Source: an uncultured bacterium
Lineage (GTDB): Bacteria; Patescibacteriota; Minisyncoccia; Phycocordibacterales; UBA918
Direction of reading: 5' to 3'
Assembly (NCBI GenBank): GCA_903839715.1
Contig: CAIMDH010000116.1
Coordinates: 1-9,975 of the forward strand
DNA length: 9,975 bases
A program made the translations under genes and the position numbers. Under the pieces are notes generated by a model. It was not told the DNA's origin. It saw nothing but the letters and a program-made list of their open reading frames with translations, and did no database searches. The stretch's first letter is position 1. Every line of letters begins with the position of its first letter. This document shows, one piece after another, positions 1 to 4,719 of the stretch.

Positions 1-1
1 C

Positions 2-19
2 GCGCAGTCCAGACTGCGC
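2..19 (+). other. GC-rich hairpin at window edge
   Basis: GCGCAGTC and GACTGCGC form a perfect inverted repeat (7-8 bp, CCAG tetraloop if the innermost pair opens). No T-run follows, so it does not look like a complete intrinsic terminator. A TATACA hexamer follows at 21-26 and could be a -10 box for a transcript entering the ribozyme region, but any -35 box would lie at or beyond the window edge. Confidence 0.4.
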
Positions 20-92
20 TATACAAATTAAGCGGTGTGAGTGATGTCACGAAACTGAATTCATCTCGAGTTAGCCTTCGGTTACCAAGGCT

Positions 93-141
93 CTGTCTAC
101 GAGTGTGTACTCGTACTGATGAGCTCAAAAGAGCGAAACAG
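93..141 (+). ncRNA. Type III hammerhead ribozyme, copy 1
   Basis: All core elements of a hammerhead self-cleaving ribozyme are visible. Stem III is CUG (93-95) with CAG (139-141), plus the U96-A138 pair. C97 is the cleavage-site nucleotide, giving a GUC site with predicted cleavage between 97 and 98. Stem I is the perfect 7-bp helix 98-104/109-115 with a GUGU loop. CUGAUGA occupies 116-122. Stem II is GCUC/GAGC (123-126/131-134) with an AAAA loop, so the 10.1-11.1 pair is the consensus G-C. GAAA is at 135-138. The open helix is stem III, which makes it type III. Stem III is short and both loops are tetraloops, so it may work best as part of a longer RNA or with two copies paired. A small hairpin (73-78/87-92) abuts its 5' side. 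Confidence 0.9.
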
Positions 142-158
142 CATTGTTCTTAATCACA

Positions 159-220
159 GTGTATTGCACGCATTTTCTTGTATACCATGAGAACTATTCA
201 AGAAAATGCGTGTGATACAC
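159..220 (+). other. 22-bp RNA hairpin inside the 390-nt unit
   Basis: Positions 159-180 pair with 199-220 in an unbroken 22-bp helix around an 18-nt loop (181-198). Two adjacent pairs are U-G and G-U wobbles (165/214 and 164/215 region). They break perfect DNA symmetry but keep the RNA helix, which favours a plus-strand RNA role over a DNA palindrome. No T-run follows, so it is not a simple terminator. Confidence 0.75.
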
Positions 221-424
221 ATCAATATGCAGTAATAAAAACGGTGACAAGTATTTCCTTTGGTGGAAAATTGTTGCTCGGGGTAAATGGATCCCAATGA
301 AATGATTGTGCCTGGTGGGACGCAAAGCGATCTTACATCAGAACCATTTCTATGTTTTTGTTAAAACCTCTTCACCCACGGGCGGTGCTGAAGGATTGAT
401 TCCTTACGGAGTCAAAAGACGTTT

Positions 425-482
425 GAGGTGAAGCTCATTCGGTCTATGTGTACGTCAGGGGAGCTTCACCTCCTTCTGACGT
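425..482 (+). promoter_or_regulatory. Mutually exclusive hairpins with anti-SD sequence next to ribozyme 2
   Basis: GAGGTGAAGCTC (425-436) is perfectly complementary to 461-472. ACGTCAG (452-458) is perfectly complementary to CTGACGT (476-482), with GGAG/CTCC continuing that helix. The first helix and the extended second helix share bases 461-463/470-472, so they compete, or the cores could coexist as a pseudoknot. CTTCACC at 370-376 is a further alternative partner for GGTGAAG at 427-433. The second hairpin ends directly before stem III of ribozyme copy 2 (483). CCTCCTT at 469-475 equals the 16S anti-SD core and is exactly complementary to the AAGGAGG at 547-553. A switch linking folding, cleavage and translation is inferred. 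Confidence 0.5.
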
Positions 483-531
483 CTGTTTACGAGTGTGTAC
501 TCGTACTGATGAGCTCAAAAGAGCGAAACAG
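483..531 (+). ncRNA. Type III hammerhead ribozyme, copy 2
   Basis: This is identical to copy 1 from 488 to 531 (stem I with GUGU loop, CUGAUGA at 506-512, GCUC-AAAA-GAGC stem II, GAAA, CAG). The cleavage-site residue is U487 instead of C, so the site is GUU, still within the permitted NUH rule. Stem III is C483-G531, U484-A530, G485-C529 and U486-A528, possibly extended by a U482-G532 wobble. The identity stops sharply at the ribozyme borders: flanks differ from copy 1 apart from a short GTTCTT. Predicted cleavage between 487 and 488 leaves a downstream mRNA starting with the 7-bp stem I hairpin, with the SD of the first small gene about 60 nt in. Confidence 0.9.
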
Positions 532-558
532 GGTTCTTTGTTTTTTAAGGAGGATATT

Positions 559-714
559 ATGAAGATTGTTCCAAAGAAAATAGTCACGCGGAATTTTGTG
601 GCGAAAAATGCCCAGGAGTCGGGAGCTGGTCGGCATAAAGACAAAAAGCACGACTATAAGCGTCAGCCCAAGCACCGGGGAAGTCAGTCGTCTAACTTAA
701 AGGAGGAATTATGA
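559..714 (+). CDS. 51-aa basic protein of unknown function
   Basis: I do not recognise this protein. The start ATG is set by a perfect AAGGAGG (547-553) five bases upstream; in-frame codons further upstream would run through the ribozyme and were discarded. The protein is soluble-looking and strongly basic: lysine and arginine are spread through it, with histidines in a central segment (residues about 25-40: RHKDKKHDYKRQPKHRG), suggesting contact with nucleic acid or another polyanion, though no known motif is visible. Its stop TGA overlaps the next ATG (ATGA, 711-714), so the two are probably translationally coupled. It is the first gene downstream of hammerhead copy 2, and its SD is complementary to CCTCCTT at 469-475 on the other side of the cleavage site. 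Reality as a gene is supported by the SD and coupling rather than by homology. Confidence 0.6.
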   Translation: MKIVPKKIVTRNFVAKNAQESGAGRHKDKKHDYKRQPKHRGSQSSNLKEEL

Positions 715-875
715 TTGCATTTATTTGCGTCGCAGTGGTGTTTGGGCTTTGCACCATCGCCCCACTATTCGTCTCAGATATTCCTGATGACGTTCGGGCA
801 AAAGAGAAATCTTTTGCCATCTTTATCAAAATTTTAAACAAACATTTGAAATTTTGTAGAGATTTCGCTCTTTGA
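711..875 (+). CDS. 54-aa small membrane protein of unknown function
   Basis: The ATG overlaps the stop of the upstream small gene (ATGA) and has its own perfect AAGGAGG (700-706) four bases away. Residues about 2-22 (MIAFICVAVVFGLCTIAPLF) are a hydrophobic segment that could be one transmembrane helix or an uncleaved signal anchor. The remaining 30 residues begin with an acidic turn (SDIPDD) and become basic (KEKS, IKILNKHLKFCRD). No family is recognised. The basic-protein-plus-membrane-protein pair resembles small two-gene modules in general layout, but no toxin, antitoxin or holin signature is visible, so no function is assigned. Its 3' end lies inside an inverted repeat (821-830/871-880). 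Confidence 0.55.
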   Translation: MIAFICVAVVFGLCTIAPLFVSDIPDDVRAKEKSFAIFIKILNKHLKFCRDFAL

Positions 876-926
876 TAAAGTTAAAACAATCTTCCACGAC
901 ATCAATTTTTGTGTCAGTCGTTGAAG
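821..926 (+). other. Two inverted repeats at the end of the small-gene pair
   Basis: CTTTATCAAA (821-830) and TTTGATAAAG (871-880) are perfect 10-bp complements flanking the last codons and stop of the 54-aa gene. A second hairpin pairs 891-900 (CTTCCACGAC) with 917-926 (GTCGTTGAAG), 9 of 10 bp. No U-tract directly follows either, so they may act as an RNA 3'-end stabiliser or weak terminator. This is an inference. Confidence 0.4.
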
Positions 927-943
927 AATTCATTCACTCGGGT

Positions 944-1011
944 CATATATAGTGCCCCACCGAAACATGGTGATCATCCATGCGACACACGGTGCTTTTA
1001 AGGAGAAAATC
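944..1011 (+). promoter_or_regulatory. Possible promoter and structured leader of the GC-rich gene
   Basis: An AT-rich CATATATAGT at 944-953 is the only -10-like sequence before the gene; TTGAAG (921-926) could be its -35 box with 17 bp to CATATA. The presumed leader folds as CACCG (958-962) with CGGTG (990-994), enclosing CATGG (966-970) with CCATG (978-982). The SD AAGGAG (1000-1005) sits just after this stem, six bases before the ATG. Confidence 0.35.
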
Positions 1012-2022
1012 ATGATCAAATTCAACAACATCGTTCTGGCCAAGGCTTTCAAGGCGGAGGAGGGTGCAACCCTCGCCGCCGAAATCAACTCGGCCATCAC
1101 GGTCGCAGGTCGGCGGGTGGTTATTATCGACCACCCGCCGACACAGGGGCTTGTCCCCCTGATCGATGCACTCGCCACGGCAGGTGCGGAGGTTTACCTT
1201 CGCGACCATCATGGCGACTCCGACCGCGACGGGACGACTGTCGCGCTGTGCCGGAAAATCCTCGGTGATCGCGCGGTTGTCTCGACCAGAGCCGCCAATC
1301 CGGCGTGCGCTAGTCTCGTCGGACTTGGCGAGTTCCGTAACGACATAGTCGTTGCGGATACTGATCAGGACGGCGTCACTGCTGCCTTGAAGGCTGTCGG
1401 GATTTCATATCCTGAGCTTGATGCGGACGCCGCGGTATTGGACGGTCCGGGCGCTAGCAAGACGAAGGAAGCTCTTTCCTCCCTTGGCTTCGCCTTTGTC
1501 CGGGCGTGGGGAGCAATCCCTTCGTTTGGTGCACCGAACCGGGACACAGTGTTTGTCGACGTTGTTGGCGCGTTTGCGTCGGCAATCGTGGGCGAACAAT
1601 CTGGTGTCAACATGCTCGACAAGCTTGCGGTGGAATACGAAGGGAAGGTTACGAGTGCGAAAGCTCTTGCGGCCACGGCGAAGCTCATTGCTCCGTCTGT
1701 ACGCTTTGTGGACGCTTCGACCGCAGGTCCGTTTGATCCACCTACTTTGGCGGCTGAGCTAGACCGTGATGTCACTGTTTCGGTTCGCAAGATCTCGACG
1801 GGTCCGATTGCAGGAAAGCCAGGTGGGTTCGGTGCGCAAGTCAGCCTGGCTCGCACTAAGCAAGGCGAGCAGATAGGTCTTGACCTAGCCAAGCTTGTGC
1901 CTGCCGACTGGGCGCGTGGTCCAGAACATGGTGTGATCTCGAATACACCGTTCTTGCTCCATCTCTCTCCTGAGAAGTGGGAGGCGTTCCGCCCGATCCT
2001 TCTAGCACGTTGCCTGAGCTAG
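1012..2022 (+). CDS. DHH-phosphoesterase-like protein, GC-rich gene
   Basis: The product is a 336-aa soluble protein. Visible motifs are VVIIDHPP (36-43), RDHHGD (64-69) and ADTDQDG (115-121). The Asp/His clusters resemble the metal-binding motifs of the DHH phosphoesterase superfamily (RecJ, NrnA, family II pyrophosphatase), and DTDQDGVTAAL resembles their D-x-D-G-x-x-A motif. However, here the DHH comes before the DxDxDG, so the motif order is unlike a classical DHH domain, and the assignment is only fold-level. A glycine-rich C-terminal stretch (GKPGGFGAQVSLA) might correspond to a substrate-binding domain. The start at 1012 is set by AAGGAG; the in-frame ATG at 952 lies inside the leader hairpins. 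GC is visibly higher than in the neighbours (37 of 60 bases at 1081-1140), with many C/G-ending codons, suggesting either horizontal acquisition or strong codon selection. Substrate unknown. Confidence 0.75.
   Translation: MIKFNNIVLAKAFKAEEGATLAAEINSAITVAGRRVVIIDHPPTQGLVPLIDALATAGAEVYLRDHHGDSDRDGTTVALCRKILGDRAVVSTRAANPACASLVGLGEFRNDIVVADTDQDGVTAALKAVGISYPELDADAAVLDGPGASKTKEALSSLGFAFVRAWGAIPSFGAPNRDTVFVDVVGAFASAIVGEQSGVNMLDKLAVEYEGKVTSAKALAATAKLIAPSVRFVDASTAGPFDPPTLAAELDRDVTVSVRKISTGPIAGKPGGFGAQVSLARTKQGEQIGLDLAKLVPADWARGPEHGVISNTPFLLHLSPEKWEAFRPILLARCLS
1053..1161 (+). other. Ladder of three strong hairpins inside the coding start
   Basis: Within codons about 14-50 of the DHH-like gene three hairpins follow one another. 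The first is GGCGG/CCGCC plus GAGGGT/ACCCTC (1053-1080, loop GCA). The second is a perfect 12-bp helix, 1109-1120 with 1131-1142. The third is CAGGGG/CCCCTG (1144-1149/1156-1161). Another 7-bp inverted repeat is at 1817-1823/1845-1851. GC-rich coding sequence yields some of this by chance, but a perfect 12-bp GC-rich helix in tandem with two others is more than expected. Confidence 0.5.
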
Positions 2023-2059
2023 CTCTTGCACAAAATCCACACAATTTCTGTTCTTCCAA

Positions 2060-2131
2060 GTAATTTATATCGGTGTGGCGTTGTAAATTACAAAAATTTT
2101 GCAGATGTTTCCTTAGATGGAAAGCATCTGC
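2060..2131 (+). other. Two hairpins downstream of the DHH-like gene
   Basis: The stem 2060-2069/2082-2091 (10 bp including one wobble) is followed by GCAGATG-TTTCC/GGAAA-CATCTGC (2101-2112/2119-2131, one bulged G). The second has no immediate T-run; TTTTTG follows about 20 bases later. They probably form the 3' end of the DHH-like transcript. The rest of 2023-2296 is AT-rich and I see no gene in it. Confidence 0.4.
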
Positions 2132-2263
2132 ACCTTATTCGGTTTGGAACTTTTTGTTCTCGATCGAAAAAGGGTTTTCTTAAAATTTTTTCCAACTAAA
2201 ATCGTATCGATGTACTTCTCTGATGTGAATAAATAAGAAATTTCATCAATTGGTAGTGGTGAG

Positions 2264-2286
2264 TATAATCCAGCACAACCTATAAT
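2264..2286 (+). promoter_or_regulatory. Two TATAAT boxes ahead of a terminator hairpin
   Basis: Perfect -10 hexamers TATAAT occur at 2264-2269 and 2281-2286, 17 bp apart. No good -35 box stands upstream of either (TTTCAT at 2241-2246 for the first). Transcription from them would run straight into the hairpin at 2297-2330 and make a very short RNA. Chance in AT-rich DNA is a real alternative. Confidence 0.25.
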
Positions 2287-2296
2287 TACGTACTAA

Positions 2297-2330
2297 AAAA
2301 CCACCGACCCAAATTTGGGCCGGTGGTTTT
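2297..2330 (-). terminator. Rho-independent terminator of the HU gene
   Basis: The inverted repeat AAAACCACCG-A-CCCAAA / TTTGGG-C-CGGTGGTTTT lies just past the HU stop. On the minus strand it is followed by TTTTTTAG, a U-rich tail. On the plus strand TTTTAAT follows, so it may also work for transcripts coming from the left. Confidence 0.85.
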
Positions 2331-2339
2331 AATAGAGAT

Positions 2340-2612
2340 TTATTTTACGGCGTCCTTGAGTGCCTTGGCAGCGCGGAACTTTGGTACACGCATGGCAGGA
2401 ACAGTAACTGTTTCTCCGGTACGTGGGTTACGGGCCTCACGCTTTGCTCGCATCTTAGCTTCGAAGATTCCGAAACCAGCAACTGATACAGCGGTACCGT
2501 CCTTCATTGCTTCTTCGATACTTCCGAAAACTGTATCCACTGCTCGCTCTGCATCGGCCTTAGTTGAACCTAGTACCTCATGCACCTTACTGATGATATC
2601 TGCTTTGTTCAT
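2340..2612 (-). CDS. HU-family DNA-binding protein
   Basis: The 90-aa length and sequence fit the HU/IHF family well. The N-terminal helical dimerisation region (MNKADIISKVHEVLGSTKADAERAVD) leads to the conserved turn GFGIFE (46-51) and the DNA-bending arm with RNPRTGE (61-67). The proline of RNPRTGE is the residue that intercalates into DNA in this family. The protein forms dimers that bend and compact DNA, acting in the nucleoid. No SD precedes the ATG; a TATAAG box sits only about 12 bases upstream of it, so the message is likely almost leaderless. It is a single-gene unit with a strong terminator. HU and IHF subunits cannot be told apart from sequence alone here, but the single gene and generic arm suggest HU. 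Confidence 0.97.
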   Translation of the reverse strand: MNKADIISKVHEVLGSTKADAERAVDTVFGSIEEAMKDGTAVSVAGFGIFEAKMRAKREARNPRTGETVTVPAMRVPKFRAAKALKDAVK

Positions 2613-2623
2613 AGGATTAGAAA

Positions 2624-2667
2624 CTTATAGTCTAAGAGTGATTAAAATGTGGTGAGTGAATTACTCA
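2624..2667 (-). promoter_or_regulatory. HU promoter with upstream palindrome
   Basis: TATAAG (minus strand, 2629-2624) is a plausible -10 box; a start about 7 nt on would leave roughly 5 nt before the ATG. No good -35 box is seen. TGAGTGAATTACTCA (2653-2667) is a near-perfect palindrome just upstream and could be an operator. Further small symmetries occur at 2676-2690 and the perfect 12-bp palindrome GAATTATAATTC at 2735-2746. ACGATGCC is repeated at 2671 and 2718. Confidence 0.35.
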
Positions 2668-2777
2668 TGCACGATGCCGTTTAAAATGGCTTACGAACAT
2701 TATATATCAAGCTGGATACGATGCCACGTCTTGTGAATTATAATTCTTGTTGTGTAATGTTTTTTGGGATGGTGATT

Positions 2778-2814
2778 AAAAATAATGGCAGACCATAGGT
2801 CTGCCATTATTTTT
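2778..2814 (-). terminator. Terminator overlapping the rny stop codon
   Basis: A perfect 17-bp inverted repeat (2778-2794/2798-2814) with a 3-nt loop has A-runs on one side and T-runs on the other. It serves the minus-strand rny, whose UAA forms part of the stem. It is symmetrical and could stop transcription in both directions. Confidence 0.85.
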
Positions 2815-4336
2815 ATCGTGCGTAGCTAACAACGCGGGTCTCACGGATGACGTGAACCTTGATTTCGCCTGGGTATCTGAGTTTAGATTCAATGGTGGTA
2901 GCGATAGTTCGAGCTAGTGTATGGATCTCTAAATCATTGAGTGATTCAGGATTTACGAGTACCCGTACTTCGCGTCCGGCGGCTATAGCAAAGGCTTTAT
3001 CGACACCTTTGAGGGTTGTAGCGATGGCTTCAAGGTCGGTGAGACGCTTGATATAATTCTCAATAGAATCACGACGGGCACCGGGACGACTACCTGAAAT
3101 AGCATCAGCGACTTGGACAATAATTGATTCGGGTGTTTCGTATGGATACTCTTCATGGTGAGCGCGCATAGCAAGAATTACCCGTTCATCGACACCGTAT
3201 TTTTGCAGGATACGAATACCGATTTCCACATGTGTACCAGCTACTTCGTGACTAACGGTCTTTCCGATGTCGTGAAGAAGGGCACCAGCACGTGCAATCG
3301 CTACGTCTGCTCCGACCTCTTCAGCGATAATTGCAGCCATATGCGCCATTTCAACCGAGTGCCAAAGCACATTTTGACCATAGCTGGTACGGAAGTGGAG
3401 TCGACCAATAATACTGACAAGATCAGGATGGAGATTGGGGACACCAGCTTCATACGTAGCTTTTTCTCCCATCTTACGTACGATAGTAGCAACTTCTTTG
3501 CGGGCTAGATCGACAGCCTCTTCAATCTTGGCTGGTTGGATGCGACCATCTTTGAGTAGTGCTTCGAGTGCAACACGGGCTATTTCGCGACGGATTGGAT
3601 CGAAGGAAGAAAGGACAATGTACCCAGGAGTTTCATCAATCAGTACATCTACTCCTGTGGCACGCTCAAAGGCGCGTACATTACGACCTTCCTTACCTAT
3701 CACCTTTCCTTTAAGATCGTCACTAGGAATCTCCACATGAGCAGTCATGACGTTCGAAGGGATATTGTTACCAACACGATGGATGGCAGCCAAAAGAATG
3801 TTTTGAGCCTTTGCTTCATACACATCACTGCTTTGGCGGTCAAGCTTTTGAATACGGGCACGCAAATCATCTTCGTGTTCAATCTCCACTTTTGTCACAA
3901 GACGTTCGTAAGCTTGTTCGACTGTGAGGCCTGCGACTTCCTCAATTTTTTTGTTGATTTCAAGGGCGCGTTCATCCAGCTGAACTTTGATGGCTTTGAT
4001 TTGGTCAATCTTGTTTTGTATGAGTTCTTTTTGTGAATCGAGGTCAATTTGGCGACTGTCGATTAGCTCTTCTCGTTTGAGTAGATGTGCTTCCTTTTGC
4101 GAAAGCTTATTTTCCTGCTCTTTTCGTTCCTGCTTGGATTCGTTTAGGATGGCGGCAGCCTTTGCTTCGGCTTTTTCAAGTATCTCAATCGCTTTCTTTT
4201 CTGCTTCAACCTCTCGTTCTTTGATATCGAGTTCTAGAGAGCGTTTTTTAGAGAGGGCGTGTAGATAGCGGAAATAGTATCCAGCAGCTGCGCCAAGCAA
4301 CAGCATTGCCAAGGCAAGTGCAAATGTTGGTGGCAT
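2813..4336 (-). CDS. rny: Ribonuclease Y
   Basis: The 507-aa protein matches RNase Y (formerly YmdA) in domain order and length. There is an N-terminal transmembrane helix (about 4-22), a long charged coiled coil (about 28-190), a KH RNA-binding domain with GKVIGKEGRN (210-219), and an HD metal-dependent phosphohydrolase domain with H326, the H355-D356 pair in LLHDIGK, H393/H394 and D411. RNase Y is a membrane-anchored endoribonuclease that starts mRNA decay where RNase E is absent. The start is the first ATG ahead of the TM helix; only a weak GAAG lies upstream. An extended -10 (TGCTATACT, minus strand 4412-4404) probably drives it with a leader of about 60 nt. It is interesting that a 5'-OH-generating ribozyme pair sits in the same window as this decay enzyme, but nothing shows a functional link. 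Confidence 0.97.
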   Translation of the reverse strand: MPPTFALALAMLLLGAAAGYYFRYLHALSKKRSLELDIKEREVEAEKKAIEILEKAEAKAAAILNESKQERKEQENKLSQKEAHLLKREELIDSRQIDLDSQKELIQNKIDQIKAIKVQLDERALEINKKIEEVAGLTVEQAYERLVTKVEIEHEDDLRARIQKLDRQSSDVYEAKAQNILLAAIHRVGNNIPSNVMTAHVEIPSDDLKGKVIGKEGRNVRAFERATGVDVLIDETPGYIVLSSFDPIRREIARVALEALLKDGRIQPAKIEEAVDLARKEVATIVRKMGEKATYEAGVPNLHPDLVSIIGRLHFRTSYGQNVLWHSVEMAHMAAIIAEEVGADVAIARAGALLHDIGKTVSHEVAGTHVEIGIRILQKYGVDERVILAMRAHHEEYPYETPESIIVQVADAISGSRPGARRDSIENYIKRLTDLEAIATTLKGVDKAFAIAAGREVRVLVNPESLNDLEIHTLARTIATTIESKLRYPGEIKVHVIRETRVVSYAR

Positions 4337-4403
4337 AATTCTTCAATAAAACAAATAATTAAATGGTCGTTCCGTGACTGTATCTGTGGCGTACCATACC
4401 AAA

Positions 4404-4412
4404 AGTATAGCA
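4404..4412 (-). promoter_or_regulatory. Probable rny promoter, extended -10
   Basis: On the minus strand TGC-TATACT is an extended -10 element; no clear -35 box (AGGCGG at the expected place), as is allowed for extended -10 promoters. The predicted start is about 60 nt before the rny ATG. Confidence 0.4.
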
Positions 4413-4583
4413 GGTTGTAAAAGCATCCGCCTCCAAGTTTACCTGAATAGGGCTTTATTGCTTGTTTGTAGGCGAAATCAGGGTGAGACAGTCTGGGGGA
4501 CTGTCGCAAGACTTATTGAGGGCTTTTGTGAGGTAACGAACAAAAGAGCCAATAAGTAGACAGCTTCTGTATAGAAGTTTTTG
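4411..4583 (+). ncRNA. Candidate structured non-coding RNA between clpP and rny
   Basis: This is a gene-free stretch dense in helices. CGCCT/AGGCG (4428-4432/4470-4474) carries CAAG/CTTG inside (4434-4437/4461-4464), competing with CAGGT/ACCTG (4411-4415/4441-4445). GACAGTC/GACTGTC is perfect (4487-4493/4499-4505). A long interrupted stem pairs ACTTATTG (4511-4518) with CAATAAGT (4550-4557) and CTTTTGT (4523-4529) with ACAAAAG (4540-4546). On the plus strand CTTCT-GTAT-AGAAG followed by TTTTT (4564-4581) looks like a small terminator. It does not match what I know of 6S RNA, tmRNA, SRP RNA or RNase P RNA. Strand is uncertain; no clear plus-strand promoter is seen. Confidence 0.4.
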
Positions 4584-4597
4584 CTAGCTAAGGAAAC

Positions 4598-4661
4598 GGC
4601 TCCGCCGTACTAGATATTTGTCTATCCAGCCACGCCTTCAGCGGACGTGGCTTTCTAGACG
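4598..4661 (+). other. Further hairpins beside the clpP terminator
   Basis: ACGGC-TCC-GCCGT (about 4596-4608) is a tight hairpin. GTCTA (4620-4624) pairs with TAGAC (4656-4660), and inside it AGCCACG (4628-4634) pairs with CGTGGCT (4646-4652). With the preceding candidate RNA they fill the 383-bp gap between rny and clpP; no ORF there is convincing. Confidence 0.45.
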
Positions 4662-4670
4662 AACTGGTAA

Positions 4671-4701
4671 AACAAAACACCCCAGAATGGGGTGTTTTGT
4701 T
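4671..4701 (-). terminator. Terminator of clpP
   Basis: AACAAAACACCCC (4671-4683) and GGGGTGTTTTGTT (4689-4701) form a perfect 13-bp stem with a 5-nt loop. It lies about 20 bases past the clpP stop, and T-rich sequence follows on both strands, so it is probably bidirectional. Confidence 0.9.
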
Positions 4702-4719
4702 TCGTTTTACAACGGTTGG

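Larger units (their letters stand above)
98..487 (+). ncRNA. Predicted 390-nt ribozyme-excised RNA, possibly circular
   Basis: This is the segment between the two predicted hammerhead cleavage sites. After both cleavages it would start at U98 (5'-OH) and end at U487 (2',3'-cyclic phosphate). Its 3'-terminal CUGUU can pair with ACAG of copy 1, rebuilding a complete hammerhead across the junction, the geometry used for self-ligation by viroid-like RNAs and plant retrozymes. I see no convincing ORF inside. It contains a 22-bp hairpin (159-220), smaller hairpins (391-395/401-405; CUUCA 370-374 with UGAAG 389-393) and a switch-like set of helices near its 3' end. Excision and circularity are inferred; only the paired ribozymes and helices are read directly. 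Confidence 0.55.

Noticed and set aside
31..58. GTGATGTCACGAAAC as a degenerate ribozyme upstream of copy 1
   Set aside because: The CUGAUGA core is incomplete and the stem II position is too short; no cleavage site is defined.
448..558. N-terminal extension of the 51-aa protein back to an ATG at 448
   Set aside because: It would translate through hammerhead copy 2 and a hairpin; the perfect SD is at 547-553, before ATG 559.
1..558. CRISPR-like repeats
   Set aside because: Only two copies exist, 390 nt apart, and they fold as hammerheads; there is no repeat-spacer periodicity.
784..812. A third CTGATGA...GAAA resembling a hammerhead core
   Set aside because: There is no stem II between the motifs (the 10.1-11.1 positions do not pair) and no stem I or III; it is coding sequence of the 54-aa gene. 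The CTGATGA at 5740-5746 is likewise coding.
711..875. UGA recoded as glycine (as in Gracilibacteria/SR1)
   Set aside because: UGA works as a normal stop in the small gene pair and at the end of the 152-aa gene, and no conserved glycine position in the housekeeping proteins is encoded by TGA.
952..1011. Start of the DHH-like gene at ATG 952
   Set aside because: It has no SD and lies in the promoter/leader hairpins; AAGGAG before 1012 is the better start.
1365..1892. Long minus-strand ORF (175 codons) opposite the DHH-like gene
   Set aside because: It has no SD or promoter and low-complexity composition typical of the shadow of a GC-rich gene; the plus-strand frame has recognisable motifs.
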